A DNA stretch of 64,000 nt from Rhodobacteraceae bacterium CG17_big_fil_post_rev_8_21_14_2_50_63_15 (GCA_002783205.1 PFEY01000050.1:1569-65568), one strand, 5' to 3'; positions 37,826 to 47,116 are shown, numbered from the stretch's first letter. The notes: generated by a model not told the origin, from the sequence alone. Numbers and translations are program-made.

Positions 37826-39166
37826 TCAGAAGCCGGTTTTTCCCGGAATCCAGTTGGTGCCGGCTAGAGGAACCCCGGCCATGGCGGCGGCTTCGACCGT
37901 CAGTGCCACCAGATCTTCGGGTTCCAGATTGTGGACATGGCTCTTGCCACAGGCGCGGGCGATGGTCTGCGCCTCCAGCGTCAACACCTTGAGATAGTTG
38001 CGCAGTCGGCGCCCGGCATTGATCGGGTCGAAGCGCGCCGCCAGTTCAGGGTCTTGCGTTGTGATCCCGGCCGGGTCCTGGCCTTCGTGCCAGTCGTCAT
38101 AGGCCCCGGCGGTGGTGCCAAGCTTGTTGTATTCAGCCTCTAACGCGGGGTCGTTGTCGCCCATGGCAACCAGCGCCGCCGTGCCGATCGACACCGCGTC
38201 GGCCCCAAGCGCCAGCGCCTTGGCGACATCTGCGCCGGTGCGAATGCCGCCCGAGACGATCAGTTGCACGGTGCGGTGCATCCCAAGATCCTGCAATGCC
38301 TTCACTGCTTGCGGGATGCAGGCAAGAATCGGCTGGCCGACGTTTTCGATGAACACTTCCTGGGTGGCCGCCGTGCCGCCCTGCATTCCGTCCAGCACCA
38401 CCACATCGGCCCCGGCCTTGACTGCCAGCGCGGTGTCGTAATAGGGGCGCGCACCGCCGATCTTGACATAGATCGGCTTTTCCCAATCGGTGATCTCGCG
38501 AATTTCGAGGATCTTGATTTCCATGTCATCCGGGCCGGTCCAGTCGGGGTGACGGCAGGCCGAGCGTTGGTCGATGCCCTTGGGCAGGCTGCGCATTGCC
38601 GCCACACGGTCCGAAATCTTCTGCCCCAGCAACATGCCGCCGCCGCCGGGTTTGGCACCTTGGCCGACCACCAGTTCGATCGCGTCGGCGCGGCGCAGAT
38701 CGTCGGGGTTCATGCCATAGCGCGACGGTAGGTATTGATAGACGAGCTTGGTCGAGTGACCGCGCTCTTCTTCGGTCATGCCGCCGTCGCCGGTGGTGGT
38801 CGAGGTGCCTGCCAGCGATGCCCCGCGCCCCAATCCCTCTTTTGCCGGACCCGACAGCGAGCCAAAACTCATGCCGGCGATAGTGATCGGAATATCAAGT
38901 GTGATCGGGTGTTTGGCAAAGCGCCCCCCCAGCACGACCTTGGTTTCGCATTTCTCGCGGTAGCCTTCCAGCGGGTAGCGCGAGATCGAAGCACCGAGAA
39001 ACAGCAGGTCGTCAAAATGTGGCAACCTGCGTTTGGCCCCGGCACCACGGATATCGTAGATGCCGGTTTCGGCGGCACGGCGAATCTCGGCGTTCACCGC
39101 CTGGCTGAAGGTCCAGGACTGGCGCGGCGGAGTGTGGGGAAACTTGCTAGCAGGAAGGTCGCTCAT
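37826..39166 (-). CDS. mgsC: FMN-dependent glutamate-synthase-type subunit (MgsC/GlxD)
   Basis: A 446-aa protein equal to the FMN-binding synthase domain of glutamate synthase. Visible parts: GMSFGSLSGPAKEGLGRGA, the GQGAKPGGGGMLLGQK loop, VKIGG, VVLDGMQGGTAATQEVF and SGGIRTGADVAKALALGADAV, which form the barrel and FMN-phosphate site. With the two genes upstream it would form N-methylglutamate synthase (MgsABC), or the related GlxBCD. The ATG at 39166 has better ribosome-site spacing than that at 39172. Confidence 0.85.
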   Translation of the reverse strand: MSDLPASKFPHTPPRQSWTFSQAVNAEIRRAAETGIYDIRGAGAKRRLPHFDDLLFLGASISRYPLEGYREKCETKVVLGGRFAKHPITLDIPITIAGMSFGSLSGPAKEGLGRGASLAGTSTTTGDGGMTEEERGHSTKLVYQYLPSRYGMNPDDLRRADAIELVVGQGAKPGGGGMLLGQKISDRVAAMRSLPKGIDQRSACRHPDWTGPDDMEIKILEIREITDWEKPIYVKIGGARPYYDTALAVKAGADVVVLDGMQGGTAATQEVFIENVGQPILACIPQAVKALQDLGMHRTVQLIVSGGIRTGADVAKALALGADAVSIGTAALVAMGDNDPALEAEYNKLGTTAGAYDDWHEGQDPAGITTQDPELAARFDPINAGRRLRNYLKVLTLEAQTIARACGKSHVHNLEPEDLVALTVEAAAMAGVPLAGTNWIPGKTGF

Positions 39167-39178
39167 CGTCATTCCCCT

Positions 39179-39871
39179 TCAGTAGGCCGACGCATTGTCG
39201 ATGTTGAAATTGTAAAGCTTGCGGGCCGAACCGTAGCGCCTGAACTCTTCTGGCCGGGCCTTTTCGCTGGCCTCGCTGCGGGCCAATAAATCGGCCAGAA
39301 GATCAAGATGTTCTGGCCGCATCGGTTTTTCGATGCAGTCGGCCCCAAGGCTTTTCACCGAACCGCGCACGAAAAGTCGCGCTTCGTAAAGGCTGTCGCC
39401 CAGGGCATCTCCGGCGCTGCCCAGCACCACGAGGTTGCCGGTCTGCGCCATGAAGGCCGACATGTGGCCAATGTTGCCATGCACCACGATGTCGATGCCC
39501 TTCATCGAAATGCCGCAGCGCGAGCTTGCGTTGCCCTTGATCACCAGAAGTCCGCCGCGACCGGTGGCCCCGGCGTATTGGCTGGCATCGCCATCGATGA
39601 TGACCGAGCCCGACATCATGTTTTCGGCGACACCCGGCCCGGCGCTGCCCTGCACCCGGATGGTCGCCTGTTTGTTCATGCCGCCACAATAATAGCCGGT
39701 CGAGCCGCGCACCGTGATGTCAAGCGGCGCATCAACCCCGACAGCGATCGCGTGAGCGCCCTTGGGATTGAGGATCTCCCATTCGGTCTGATTGGTGGGC
39801 CGATCCTTCAGGGCGTGAAGGGTCGAATTCAATGCGCGCAGACCCTGCGACGCAATATCAAATGTTTGCAT
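39179..39871 (-). CDS. mgsB: GXGXG-domain glutamate-synthase-type subunit (MgsB/GlxC)
   Basis: A 230-aa protein corresponding to the C-terminal GXGXG beta-helix of glutamate synthase, seen as repeated Gly-rich turns (VRGSTGYYCGGMNKQ, VQGSAGPGVAENMMSG, IDGDASQYAGATGRGG, VLGSAGDALG). In the trimeric enzymes it is the scaffold between the amidotransferase and FMN subunits. It begins 1 bp after the mgsA-type stop and ends 12 bp before the mgsC-type start, clear operon structure. Confidence 0.85.
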   Translation of the reverse strand: MQTFDIASQGLRALNSTLHALKDRPTNQTEWEILNPKGAHAIAVGVDAPLDITVRGSTGYYCGGMNKQATIRVQGSAGPGVAENMMSGSVIIDGDASQYAGATGRGGLLVIKGNASSRCGISMKGIDIVVHGNIGHMSAFMAQTGNLVVLGSAGDALGDSLYEARLFVRGSVKSLGADCIEKPMRPEHLDLLADLLARSEASEKARPEEFRRYGSARKLYNFNIDNASAY

Positions 39872-39872
39872 G

Positions 39873-40769
39873 TCAACGTTCCCAGAAATAGACGGTGGCG
39901 GGTTCGGGCTCCCAGACCCGGGCAGAGTCCAGACCCGGAAGGTTGACCAGCGCGCGGTATTCGGTGCCGAATGCCACATACTGATCCGTTTCGGCCATCA
40001 CGGCGGGTTTGCAGGCGATCGGATCGCGCACCACGCCAAAGCCGTTTCTCGTGCCGACAACGAAGGTGAAAAAGCCATCCAGGTCGGTTAGCGTCGCCTC
40101 CAGCGCTTCACCAAGCGTGGCCCCCTCTTGCAGCTTGTGGCTGATAAAGGCGGCAGCAACCTCGGTGTCGTTTTCGGTCTCGAAGGTCATTCCGGCCCGG
40201 ATCAGGTCGCGGCGGATCGAATTGTGGTTCGACAGCGATCCGTTGTGCACCAGACACTGGTCCGGCCCGGTGGAAAACGGGTGGGCGCCCAGGGTAGTCA
40301 CCGCCGATTCGGTGGCCATTCTTGTGTGGCCGATGCCATGGGTGCCGGCCATATGGGCGATGTCGAAGCGGGCAAGCACGTCCTTGGGCAGACCGACTTC
40401 CTTGTAGATCTCGATCTCCTCGCCGACGCTCATGACATGCGCTGCCGGGCGCAGGATCCTGACCGCGGCGCGCGCGGCGTCGAGCGATGCAGCGTCAACC
40501 GCCAGCACGACATGGGTATCGCGGATCGTGCTGGCGACCGTGCCGCCGATCACATTGGCAAGCTCTGCATCGAGGTTTCTGAAGTCGGTTGCCGGATCGG
40601 CCGATTGCAACACCAGCTTGGCGCGGCCCTTCTGCGGGCGGCCATAGATTGCGATCCCGGCGCTGTCGGGGCCACGGTCTGTCAGGGTGATCAGCATATC
40701 GGCCAACAACGCCCCAAGCTGGGGTTCCAGCTTGGGGTCTTTCAGAAAAAGTCCGGCGATACCACACAT
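39873..40769 (-). CDS. mgsA: Class-II glutamine-amidotransferase-type subunit (MgsA/GlxB)
   Basis: A 298-aa Ntn-type amidotransferase: the start MCGIAGLF exposes the catalytic Cys after Met removal, and GHTRMATES, HNGSLSNH and DNDTEVAAAF-like blocks (here ENDTEVAAAFI) form the glutamine site. In N-methylglutamate synthase the homologous subunit transfers from gamma-glutamylmethylamide. The start at 40769 is fixed by the Cys2; the upstream open frame is not coding. First gene of the minus-strand cluster, diverging from the permease group. Confidence 0.87.
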   Translation of the reverse strand: MCGIAGLFLKDPKLEPQLGALLADMLITLTDRGPDSAGIAIYGRPQKGRAKLVLQSADPATDFRNLDAELANVIGGTVASTIRDTHVVLAVDAASLDAARAAVRILRPAAHVMSVGEEIEIYKEVGLPKDVLARFDIAHMAGTHGIGHTRMATESAVTTLGAHPFSTGPDQCLVHNGSLSNHNSIRRDLIRAGMTFETENDTEVAAAFISHKLQEGATLGEALEATLTDLDGFFTFVVGTRNGFGVVRDPIACKPAVMAETDQYVAFGTEYRALVNLPGLDSARVWEPEPATVYFWER

Positions 40770-41061
40770 GGGTTCGACTCCTCGCAACTGTGATCGGTTC
40801 ACGTTAGCACCGAAATTTACGGCGCTCAACTCCCAAGAAACAAATTTTACCACAAGGCAATGGTGGGCGGGGCGGGCACCGAATGGCGGATTCTCAAGCC
40901 AAACGACAGGCCGCCAACAGATCACTTGACAGAATGGCTCAGCGGATGTTTCCTGATGGAAAAAAAAATTGCCGTTCAGGGAAGCCGCAACCGCAAAATG
41001 ACCGGTGCGCTATGAGTGGAAATCATCAAATCAGGGATTGATAGCATCAAGGGAGGAAATC

Positions 41062-41376
41062 GTGACGGAATTTATGCAACGAACCGAGACGACGGATCTC
41101 ACGCAACGCATAGAGGCAATGCATCGGCGAGATCAGTTGGTGGCATGGGCCTTCGTCATCGGGCTGTGGTTTGCGGTGATCTTCGTGGCGATTGCCACCT
41201 GGTCGCTGGCTCCGAGCAGCGCGGCGCGCGTCGTGCTGTGGATTGGCGGCGCGATCGTGCTGTTGTTCAACACCGCCGCCATCATGGCGATGCTGAAACA
41301 TTACCGTGAAGACCGCGACTTCATGTATGGGCTGGACATCAAGTTTCTTGATGCCGCCCGCGCGCTGAAAGGATAG
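41062..41376 (+). CDS. Small two-pass membrane protein ahead of the permease
   Basis: A 104-aa protein starting with GTG at 41062, 3 bp after GGGAGGAAAT-like sequence, or ATG at 41074. Two hydrophobic segments (VAWAFVIGLWFAVIFVAI and VVLWIGGAIVLLFNTAAI) are flanked by charged ends. First of three tiny membrane proteins in a row before an APC-type permease; spacing of 3 bp to the next start. No known family recognised; likely an accessory subunit or regulator of the permease. Confidence 0.7.
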   Translation: MTEFMQRTETTDLTQRIEAMHRRDQLVAWAFVIGLWFAVIFVAIATWSLAPSSAARVVLWIGGAIVLLFNTAAIMAMLKHYREDRDFMYGLDIKFLDAARALKG

Positions 41377-41379
41377 ATC

Positions 41380-41772
41380 ATGGCCAGATACAAACCGCCC
41401 GTGCAAAGCAAATTCAGCCAGATCATCGACGTGATCGTGCTTCTGGTGCTGGCGATCGGCTCCCTTTATGTGCCTTTGTTTCTGAAACTCGCAGGCAGAA
41501 CCGTGGCGTCGGTGCCGCAGGACGCACCAACCTGGGAAAGCCTTGGGCAGAACCCGGTGATGGTCGAAAAGTGGCTGCAACTCGGGTTTCCCGATCCGGC
41601 CTCGGCGTCTGATCTGATCACCGCCCGGTTCGACTATTCGTTCTCCTGGAGCAGTCTTGTGGTGATGGTCGTGGTGATCGTGGGCTATTTCGCGATGATG
41701 ATCCGGCTTTCCGAAACTGAATATCGCGAAGTGATAGCAGAAAAATTCGGCCAAGCCGATGGGAGGCTGTGA
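41380..41772 (+). CDS. Small membrane protein, two hydrophobic segments
   Basis: A 130-aa protein with one segment near residues 14-32 (IIDVIVLLVLAIGSLYVPLF) and one near 90-110 (SLVVMVVVIVGYFAMMI), separated by a soluble loop of about 55 residues that would face the periplasm or cytosol. Tightly linked to both neighbours: it starts 3 bp after the previous stop and its stop shares a base with the next start (TGATG). Function unknown. Confidence 0.75.
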   Translation: MARYKPPVQSKFSQIIDVIVLLVLAIGSLYVPLFLKLAGRTVASVPQDAPTWESLGQNPVMVEKWLQLGFPDPASASDLITARFDYSFSWSSLVVMVVVIVGYFAMMIRLSETEYREVIAEKFGQADGRL

Positions 41773-41939
41773 TGGATATCTGGAATGTGCTGGAATACGT
41801 GGCCTGGGGCGCTTCGGTGCTGTTCGGGTTTTTCATCCTTTACGACTGGTTTGTGACCAACAGCCGCTATTCCGAAGAGGTTCTGACCTCGTCGCGCGAA
41901 GGCGAGCTTGAGGCGATGACCGAAGATCAAAGGAATTAG
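41772..41939 (+). CDS. 55-aa single-pass membrane protein
   Basis: ATG at 41772 overlaps the previous stop, with GGGAGG upstream at 41761. The product MDIWNVLEYVAWGASVLFGF... has one membrane helix (about residues 9-28) and an acidic tail rich in Glu. It ends 9 bp before the permease ATG. Its size, coupling and composition point to a real microprotein subunit rather than a chance frame. Easily missed by gene finders. Confidence 0.75.
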   Translation: MDIWNVLEYVAWGASVLFGFFILYDWFVTNSRYSEEVLTSSREGELEAMTEDQRN

Positions 41940-41948
41940 GGGGCGGGA

Positions 41949-43337
41949 ATGGCAAACATATCAACATCTGCCCCGGAAAAGGTCGGCCTGCTGCGGGTAC
42001 TGGGCCCTGCCCATGTCTGGGCGCTTGGCGTCGGCATCGTTCTGGTCGGTGAATACATGGGCTGGAACTTTGCCGTCGGCAAGGGCGGCGCCTATGCGGC
42101 GCTGATTGCCTGCTGGTTCGCGGGGCTGCTTTATACCTGCGTCGCTATGATCGATTCCGAGGTCACCTCGACGGTGGCCGCCGCTGGCGGGCAATACACC
42201 CAGGCCAAGCATATCGTCGGCCCCCTGATGGCGTTCAACGTCGGGCTTTATCTGGTCTTTGCCTATACGATGCTCGAGGCAGCGAACGCGATTACCATCG
42301 GCTTTCTGATGGATGCCGTGGCAACGATGACAGGGCACGAAGGGTTGGATCAGCGCCCATTCATCGTTCTCGCGATCATGTTTCTGGCCTGGCTCAACTA
42401 TCGTGGTGTGCTGGCGACGCTGACCTTCAGCCTGGTCATCACCGCCTTTGCCTTTTCTGCGGTGATCGTGCTGTTCCTGGCAACCGCCGTGCTGACCGGC
42501 GACAGCCCGTTGCGCCATGCCGATCTGATGACCGACTTGCCCTATGGCTGGGTCGGCGTGCTGGCGGCGATGCACTTCGGGCTCTGGTATTACCTGGGGA
42601 TCGAGGGCACCACCCAGGCCGCTGAAGAGGTGCGCTCGCCGGCCAGATCCTTGCCGTTCGGCACCTTGGCCGGGATCATGACGCTTCTGATCGCGGCGAC
42701 ATTGACCTGGTATGTCTCCGCCGGATTGATGCCTTGGGAGTATCTGGGGCAGGCTGGGGTGCCCTTGTTTGATGCGGCTCGGCTGTCGGGCAGCACGCTC
42801 CTGATGGTGCTGCTGGGAATCGGGACGTTGTTTGCCACGCTGGCTTCGGCCAATGGTTGCATCAACGATGCCTCGCGCGCGTGGTTCGCCATGGGGCGCG
42901 ACCACTACCTGCCCTCGTGGTTCGGCGCGGTGCATCCGACCTATCGCACACCGTTCCGGGCGATCGTGTTTCTGGTGCCGATTGCGCTGATCTTTGCGCT
43001 GGGCGCGCCGCTGGATCAGGTGATCACCTTCTCGATCCTGTCGGGGCTCCTGGAATATACGTTCATGCCGATCAACATGATCATGTTCCGGCGCAAATGG
43101 CCGCTTGACAGCATCAAGCGCGGCTATGTCCATCCGTTTCATCCGATTCCGGCGCTGGTGCTGCTGACGCTTTGTGGCACCACCTATTTCGCGGTGTTTC
43201 TGGGCTATGGTACGCAGCTGGTGGCAATGGTGGCATTCTATATCGTGGTGTCGCTGTGGTTCCACTTCTGGCGCTACCGCTTCGTGAACCGGGGGGCGCA
43301 ATTCACCATGCCCTGGCCACGACCCAAGGGCTACTGA
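41949..43337 (+). CDS. APC-superfamily amine/amino-acid permease
   Basis: A 462-aa transporter with about 12 membrane segments. The first helix contains GIVLVGEYMGWNFAVGKGG, the APC-type substrate loop, as in ethanolamine and amine permeases. It diverges from the mgsABC-gmaS-type cluster, so methylamine, ethanolamine or a related amine is a reasonable substrate; this is inference from context. Unusually, it is preceded by three small membrane proteins in the same operon. Confidence 0.87.
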   Translation: MANISTSAPEKVGLLRVLGPAHVWALGVGIVLVGEYMGWNFAVGKGGAYAALIACWFAGLLYTCVAMIDSEVTSTVAAAGGQYTQAKHIVGPLMAFNVGLYLVFAYTMLEAANAITIGFLMDAVATMTGHEGLDQRPFIVLAIMFLAWLNYRGVLATLTFSLVITAFAFSAVIVLFLATAVLTGDSPLRHADLMTDLPYGWVGVLAAMHFGLWYYLGIEGTTQAAEEVRSPARSLPFGTLAGIMTLLIAATLTWYVSAGLMPWEYLGQAGVPLFDAARLSGSTLLMVLLGIGTLFATLASANGCINDASRAWFAMGRDHYLPSWFGAVHPTYRTPFRAIVFLVPIALIFALGAPLDQVITFSILSGLLEYTFMPINMIMFRRKWPLDSIKRGYVHPFHPIPALVLLTLCGTTYFAVFLGYGTQLVAMVAFYIVVSLWFHFWRYRFVNRGAQFTMPWPRPKGY

Positions 43338-43399
43338 ACCGCGAGTCCTGCCAATGGCCCGCCACCAAGGCGGGCCATTCATTGCTGAATGGAGGGCGG

Positions 43400-44095
43400 A
43401 TGGAAAAGCTGGCGTTTGGCACTTTGGCACTGGGGCTTGCGGCGGCGCTGCTGGGGCTCATCTGGCATCTGCGGCGGGCGGCGCAGCAACGGGCTGGACT
43501 ACGCGCCTCCTATCTCGACGATTGCAAGCCGTTGTTCGACACCGGCATCAAGGCGATCGCGCTTAGTGGTTTTCCGCGCATTTCCGGTCGCTACGGTGGC
43601 CGGAGCTTCGATTTGCAAGCCGTGCCAGATACGTTGACCTTCCGCAAGCTGCCCGCGCTCTGGTTGTTGGTGACGTTGCCCGGGGCGCTACCTGTGCGCG
43701 CCACCTTCGATCTGATGCTGCGCCCGACCGGCGGCGAGCCGTTCTCGAATTTTCACCACCTGCCCGATCAGATCACGCCACCGCCGGGCTTTCCGTTCGA
43801 CTGCGCAATCCGCAGCGACAACCCATCCGAGATACCGCCCGAGGCTCTGTTGCGCCGCTATCTGGGGGTATTTTCCGAGCTGCGCATGAAAGAGTTAGTG
43901 ATTTCGCCCAAAGGGTTGCGACTGGTCTGGCTGGCTGAAGAGGCTGACCGCACCCGCTATCTGATGTTCCGAGATGCCGAAATGGGTCGGGTGCCACTCT
44001 CCCCTACCATCCTGCGCCCGCTGCTTGACGCGTTGCTGGCGTTGCAGGATGACATCGCATCTGATGCCCAAATCAAGGTAAGCCGGACTGCATGA
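43400..44095 (+). CDS. Membrane-anchored protein, unknown
   Basis: A 231-aa protein with one N-terminal membrane segment (LAFGTLALGLAAALLGLIWHL) and a soluble domain of mixed strands and helices with no motif I recognise. ATG at 43400 follows GGAGGG. It ends 4 bp inside the next small membrane gene. Located after the permease, it may belong to the same unit. Confidence 0.75.
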   Translation: MEKLAFGTLALGLAAALLGLIWHLRRAAQQRAGLRASYLDDCKPLFDTGIKAIALSGFPRISGRYGGRSFDLQAVPDTLTFRKLPALWLLVTLPGALPVRATFDLMLRPTGGEPFSNFHHLPDQITPPPGFPFDCAIRSDNPSEIPPEALLRRYLGVFSELRMKELVISPKGLRLVWLAEEADRTRYLMFRDAEMGRVPLSPTILRPLLDALLALQDDIASDAQIKVSRTA

Positions 44096-44376
44096 TGCCA
44101 TCCTTCCCCCGCCCCCCCTATCCGCCGCTGGTTCTGATTGCGGCGTTGGTGCTGCCCGGCACCGGCCAGGTGCTGAACCGCGAGCCAGTGCGCGGGCTGA
44201 TTTTTCTGTTCTTCATCTTGCTGCTGGGCGGATTTACCCTAAAGACCGCTGCTGCGGATGTGTCGATCGTGGGCAAGTTGGCAGGCGGAATCTTCGTTTA
44301 TGCGATAGCCGTTCTTGATGCCTACAAGGGCGCCCGGATACGTTTCGAGGTCTGGCGCCACCAGGCGGGGAACTGA
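44092..44376 (+). CDS. Small membrane protein, unknown
   Basis: A 94-aa protein with two or three hydrophobic segments (LVLIAALVLPGTGQVLN, LIFLFFILLLGGFTL and a final VYAIAVLD). PGTGQVLNRE with the following helix recalls TM2-type small proteins. It starts with ATGATG overlapping the previous stop, so 44092 or 44095 could be used. Function unknown. Confidence 0.7.
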   Translation: MMPSFPRPPYPPLVLIAALVLPGTGQVLNREPVRGLIFLFFILLLGGFTLKTAAADVSIVGKLAGGIFVYAIAVLDAYKGARIRFEVWRHQAGN

Positions 44377-44549
44377 CATCTGCCCAAAAATCCGGCATGA
44401 TGAATCCAGAGTTGGATGACGTGCATTACGGCGACTGAAACGACACCAAGCTGTTGCGCGATCCGCTTCATTCGGGCGCGTTCGGGGTGTTTGATGAGTG
44501 CTCGAATACTGAAGCTGAACCAGGCCTCGACATTGGCCTCCCGGTGCTT

Positions 44550-44841
44550 TCACTGACAACTTCGGACGCTGCCCTCGAACCGGCGTTGACGTTCCTTGAT
44601 CCGCGCCTTCTGGGCACTCGTCTGTCCCGGTCGCGCGCCGCCGTCACGCTGGGCCTGTCGCACCCAAACGCGCGGGCTATCCGGCGCCCCCCCCCAATCT
44701 GCCCGCGATCGCCGTCAGCGTCTCGGCTTCGCGCCAATACGCATCGCGGTGTTCCATCGCCAACCGCATCGCACGTTCGCGGAACTCAGGTGAATGGCGT
44801 TGCGGTCTTTTTCTTTTGTGTCTGTTCCACGATAGGCAGTT
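44550..44841 (-). pseudogene. IS3-family transposase OrfA, decayed
   Basis: Minus-strand translation gives RHSPEFRERAMRLAMEHRD and EAETLTAIAGRLG, then after a one-base shift at the run of nine or more C near 44687-44696 continues as VWVRQAQRDGGARPGQTSAQK until a stop. These are the helix-turn-helix and following parts of an IS3-type OrfA. The start codon is lost, the frame is broken and no orfB follows, so it is dead. Its upstream end carries an inverted-repeat end at 44869-44881. Confidence 0.75.
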
Positions 44842-44868
44842 CTCCGAGAGTTTTGCCCGCCGACAATC

Positions 44869-44881
44869 CCGGGGCGGTTCA
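44869..44881 (-). repeat. IS3-type terminal repeat (left-hand end beside orfA)
   Basis: Read on the minus strand this is TGAACCGCCCCGG, starting with the TG usual for IS3 ends, placed just upstream of the orfA remnant. The same 13 bases occur on the plus strand at 60722-60734 beside an orfB remnant. The two ends face away from the 15.8-kb block between them. Confidence 0.7.
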
Positions 44882-45013
44882 AGATGAGACACTCGCTTGT
44901 CTCATTTGCGTCGCTTTGAGACAATTTTGCCTGACCTGGCACCACGAGAGAAATGGGCGCTCCTGCCTGCGCCAAGCGCAGCGTTATGATCGCGGCAGGA
45001 AGGGGAGGACATC

Positions 45014-46000
45014 ATGAATCCATCCAAACAGACGTTGGGCTGGATGTACCAGACTATGGTCACCAGCAGGATATTCGAAACCACCATCGAGAAAATCTAC
45101 ATGGAGGGCAAGTCGCCCGTCTTCAACATGGCCAACGGCCCGATTCCCGGCGAGATGCACCTGTCAAATGGGCAGGAACCGGTAGCGGTCGGGGTCTGCG
45201 CCCATCTCGGACCAGAGGACATCGTCACGGCGACCCACCGCCCGCACCATCAGGCGATCGCCAAGGGCGTCGATCTCGACCGGATGACGGCAGAGATCTT
45301 TGGCAAGGCGACCGGACTGTCGGGCGGGCGCGGCGGTCACATGCACCTCTTCGATCCGGCGGTGAACTTTGCGTGTGCTGGCATCATCGCCCAGGGGATG
45401 GGACCAGCCGTTGGCGCCGCACTGTCGCGCAAGATGCAGAACAAACCGGGCGTTGCCATCGCCTTCATCGGCGAGGGCGCGGCCAACCAGGGGGCCTTCC
45501 ACGAGGCGATGAATCTGGCTGCGGTCTGGAAGCTCCCGATGATCTGCGTGATCGAGGATAATGCCTGGGGTATCTCCGTTGCCAAGGCGGCGGCAACCTC
45601 GGTCACGCGCAATGACGTGCGCGCTGCGGCCTACGGCATTCCGGGCCATTACGTCGCAGGCAACGATCCGTGGAAAATCTACGAGGTGGCAGGTCAGGCG
45701 ATTGCCCGCGCCCGCGCCGGTGACGGCCCCACCCTGATCGAGGTCGAGACCTATCGCTTGGCCGGGCATTTCATGGGCGATGCCGAGGGCTATCGCCCCA
45801 AGGGCGAAAAGGACGGGCTGTTTGCCAAGGATCCAATTCCGGCGATGCGCAAGCGGTTGGAGGCGGACGGCACCTTCACGGCCGCCGAGCTGGACGCGAT
45901 GCAAGCAATCGCCGACGCAACTGTGCAGGCGGCAATCCGCTTTGCCCGAGACAGCGCCGAACCAAGGCCAGAGGACGCGCTGACAGCCGTTTTCGCGTGA
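45014..46000 (+). CDS. acoA: Acetoin/2-oxoacid dehydrogenase E1 alpha subunit
   Basis: A 328-aa thiamine-diphosphate-dependent E1 alpha. Conserved parts are GEMHLSNGQEPVAVGV, THRPHHQAIAKGVD, GGRGGHMHLFDP, and the TPP/Mg motif GEGAANQGAFHEAMNLAAVW. E1 of this branch (AcoA) cleaves acetoin; close relatives act on pyruvate or other 2-oxo compounds, and substrate is not fixed by sequence. First gene of a six- or seven-gene plus-strand unit; strong GGGGAGG ribosome site. Confidence 0.9.
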   Translation: MNPSKQTLGWMYQTMVTSRIFETTIEKIYMEGKSPVFNMANGPIPGEMHLSNGQEPVAVGVCAHLGPEDIVTATHRPHHQAIAKGVDLDRMTAEIFGKATGLSGGRGGHMHLFDPAVNFACAGIIAQGMGPAVGAALSRKMQNKPGVAIAFIGEGAANQGAFHEAMNLAAVWKLPMICVIEDNAWGISVAKAAATSVTRNDVRAAAYGIPGHYVAGNDPWKIYEVAGQAIARARAGDGPTLIEVETYRLAGHFMGDAEGYRPKGEKDGLFAKDPIPAMRKRLEADGTFTAAELDAMQAIADATVQAAIRFARDSAEPRPEDALTAVFA

Positions 46001-46022
46001 GCATCAGAGGGAGGAGATGACG

Positions 46023-47048
46023 ATGGAAAACGAACGCAAACTGACGATTGCCCGCGCGATGGCCGAAGCCATGGCACAGGAAATGCGCCTTGACCCGACG
46101 GTGTTCGTGATGGGTGAGGATATTGCCCAACTGGGCGGCGTCTTTGGCAACACCCGCGGTCTGGCCGATGAATTCGGCACCGACCGCGTGCGCGACACGC
46201 CGATTTCCGAAACCGGCTTCATCAGCGCTGCGGTCGGCGCGGCGATGGACGGGATGCGCCCGGTGGTCGAGCTGATGTTCGTCGATTTCTTCGGCGTCTG
46301 CTTTGACGCGATCTACAACCTGATGGCCAAGAACATCTACTTCTCGGGTGGCAACGTCCGCGTGCCGATGGTTCTGATGACCTCGACGGGGGGCGGCTAT
46401 TCCGATGCCGGGCAACACTCGCAATGCCTTTACGGCAGTTTCGCGCATCTGCCCGGCATGAAAGTGGTCAGCCCGTCCAACGCCTATGACGCCAAGGGGC
46501 TGATGACCGCCGCGATCCGCGACAACAGCCCGGTGATCTACATGTTCCACAAGGGCCTTCAGGGCATGGGATGGTTGGGCACCGAGGCTGCGGCCAATGT
46601 CCATGTCCCCGAAGACGCCTATGAGGTCGAGATCGGCAAGGCCGCCATCACGCGCGAGGGGACCGACGTCACCATCGTCTCGATCGCCATGGGTGTGCAT
46701 CACGCGCTGAAGGCGGCGAAGGTGCTGGAGGCCGAGGGCATCAGCGCCGAGGTGGTGGACCTGCGATCCTTGGTGCCGCTTGATCGCGACACGGTCCGCG
46801 CCTCGGTGCGCAAGACCGGACGGCTGATCGTGGTGGACGAGGATTATCACAGCTACGGTGTGTCCGGCGAGATCATCGCCACGGTCTGCGAGGCGGGCGA
46901 CATCACATTGAAGGCAGCGCCCCGGCGGATCGCCTATCCCGATGTGCCGATCCCCTATGCCCGCGGGATGGAGCAGTTCTGCCTGCCCAACCCCGAAAAG
47001 GTCGCCGCCGCAGCGCGCGAAGTCTGCCGCACCACCGTGTCGGCCTGA
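46023..47048 (+). CDS. acoB: Acetoin/2-oxoacid dehydrogenase E1 beta subunit
   Basis: A 341-aa E1 beta, partner of the preceding gene. It shows FVMGEDIAQLGGVFGNTRGL, DTPISETGFISAAVGAAMDG and the C-terminal transketolase domain around VVDEDYHSYGVSGEI. An ATG at 46017 lies directly against the GGAGG, so 46023 with normal spacing is chosen. Separated from E1 alpha by 22 bp. Confidence 0.9.
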   Translation: MENERKLTIARAMAEAMAQEMRLDPTVFVMGEDIAQLGGVFGNTRGLADEFGTDRVRDTPISETGFISAAVGAAMDGMRPVVELMFVDFFGVCFDAIYNLMAKNIYFSGGNVRVPMVLMTSTGGGYSDAGQHSQCLYGSFAHLPGMKVVSPSNAYDAKGLMTAAIRDNSPVIYMFHKGLQGMGWLGTEAAANVHVPEDAYEVEIGKAAITREGTDVTIVSIAMGVHHALKAAKVLEAEGISAEVVDLRSLVPLDRDTVRASVRKTGRLIVVDEDYHSYGVSGEIIATVCEAGDITLKAAPRRIAYPDVPIPYARGMEQFCLPNPEKVAAAAREVCRTTVSA

Positions 47049-47116
47049 CATCGCTCACGCCTCAACAGAACGAGCCGCCGCCCCATTCCGGGGGCGGTCA
47101 CAAAAGGAAATTTTCC

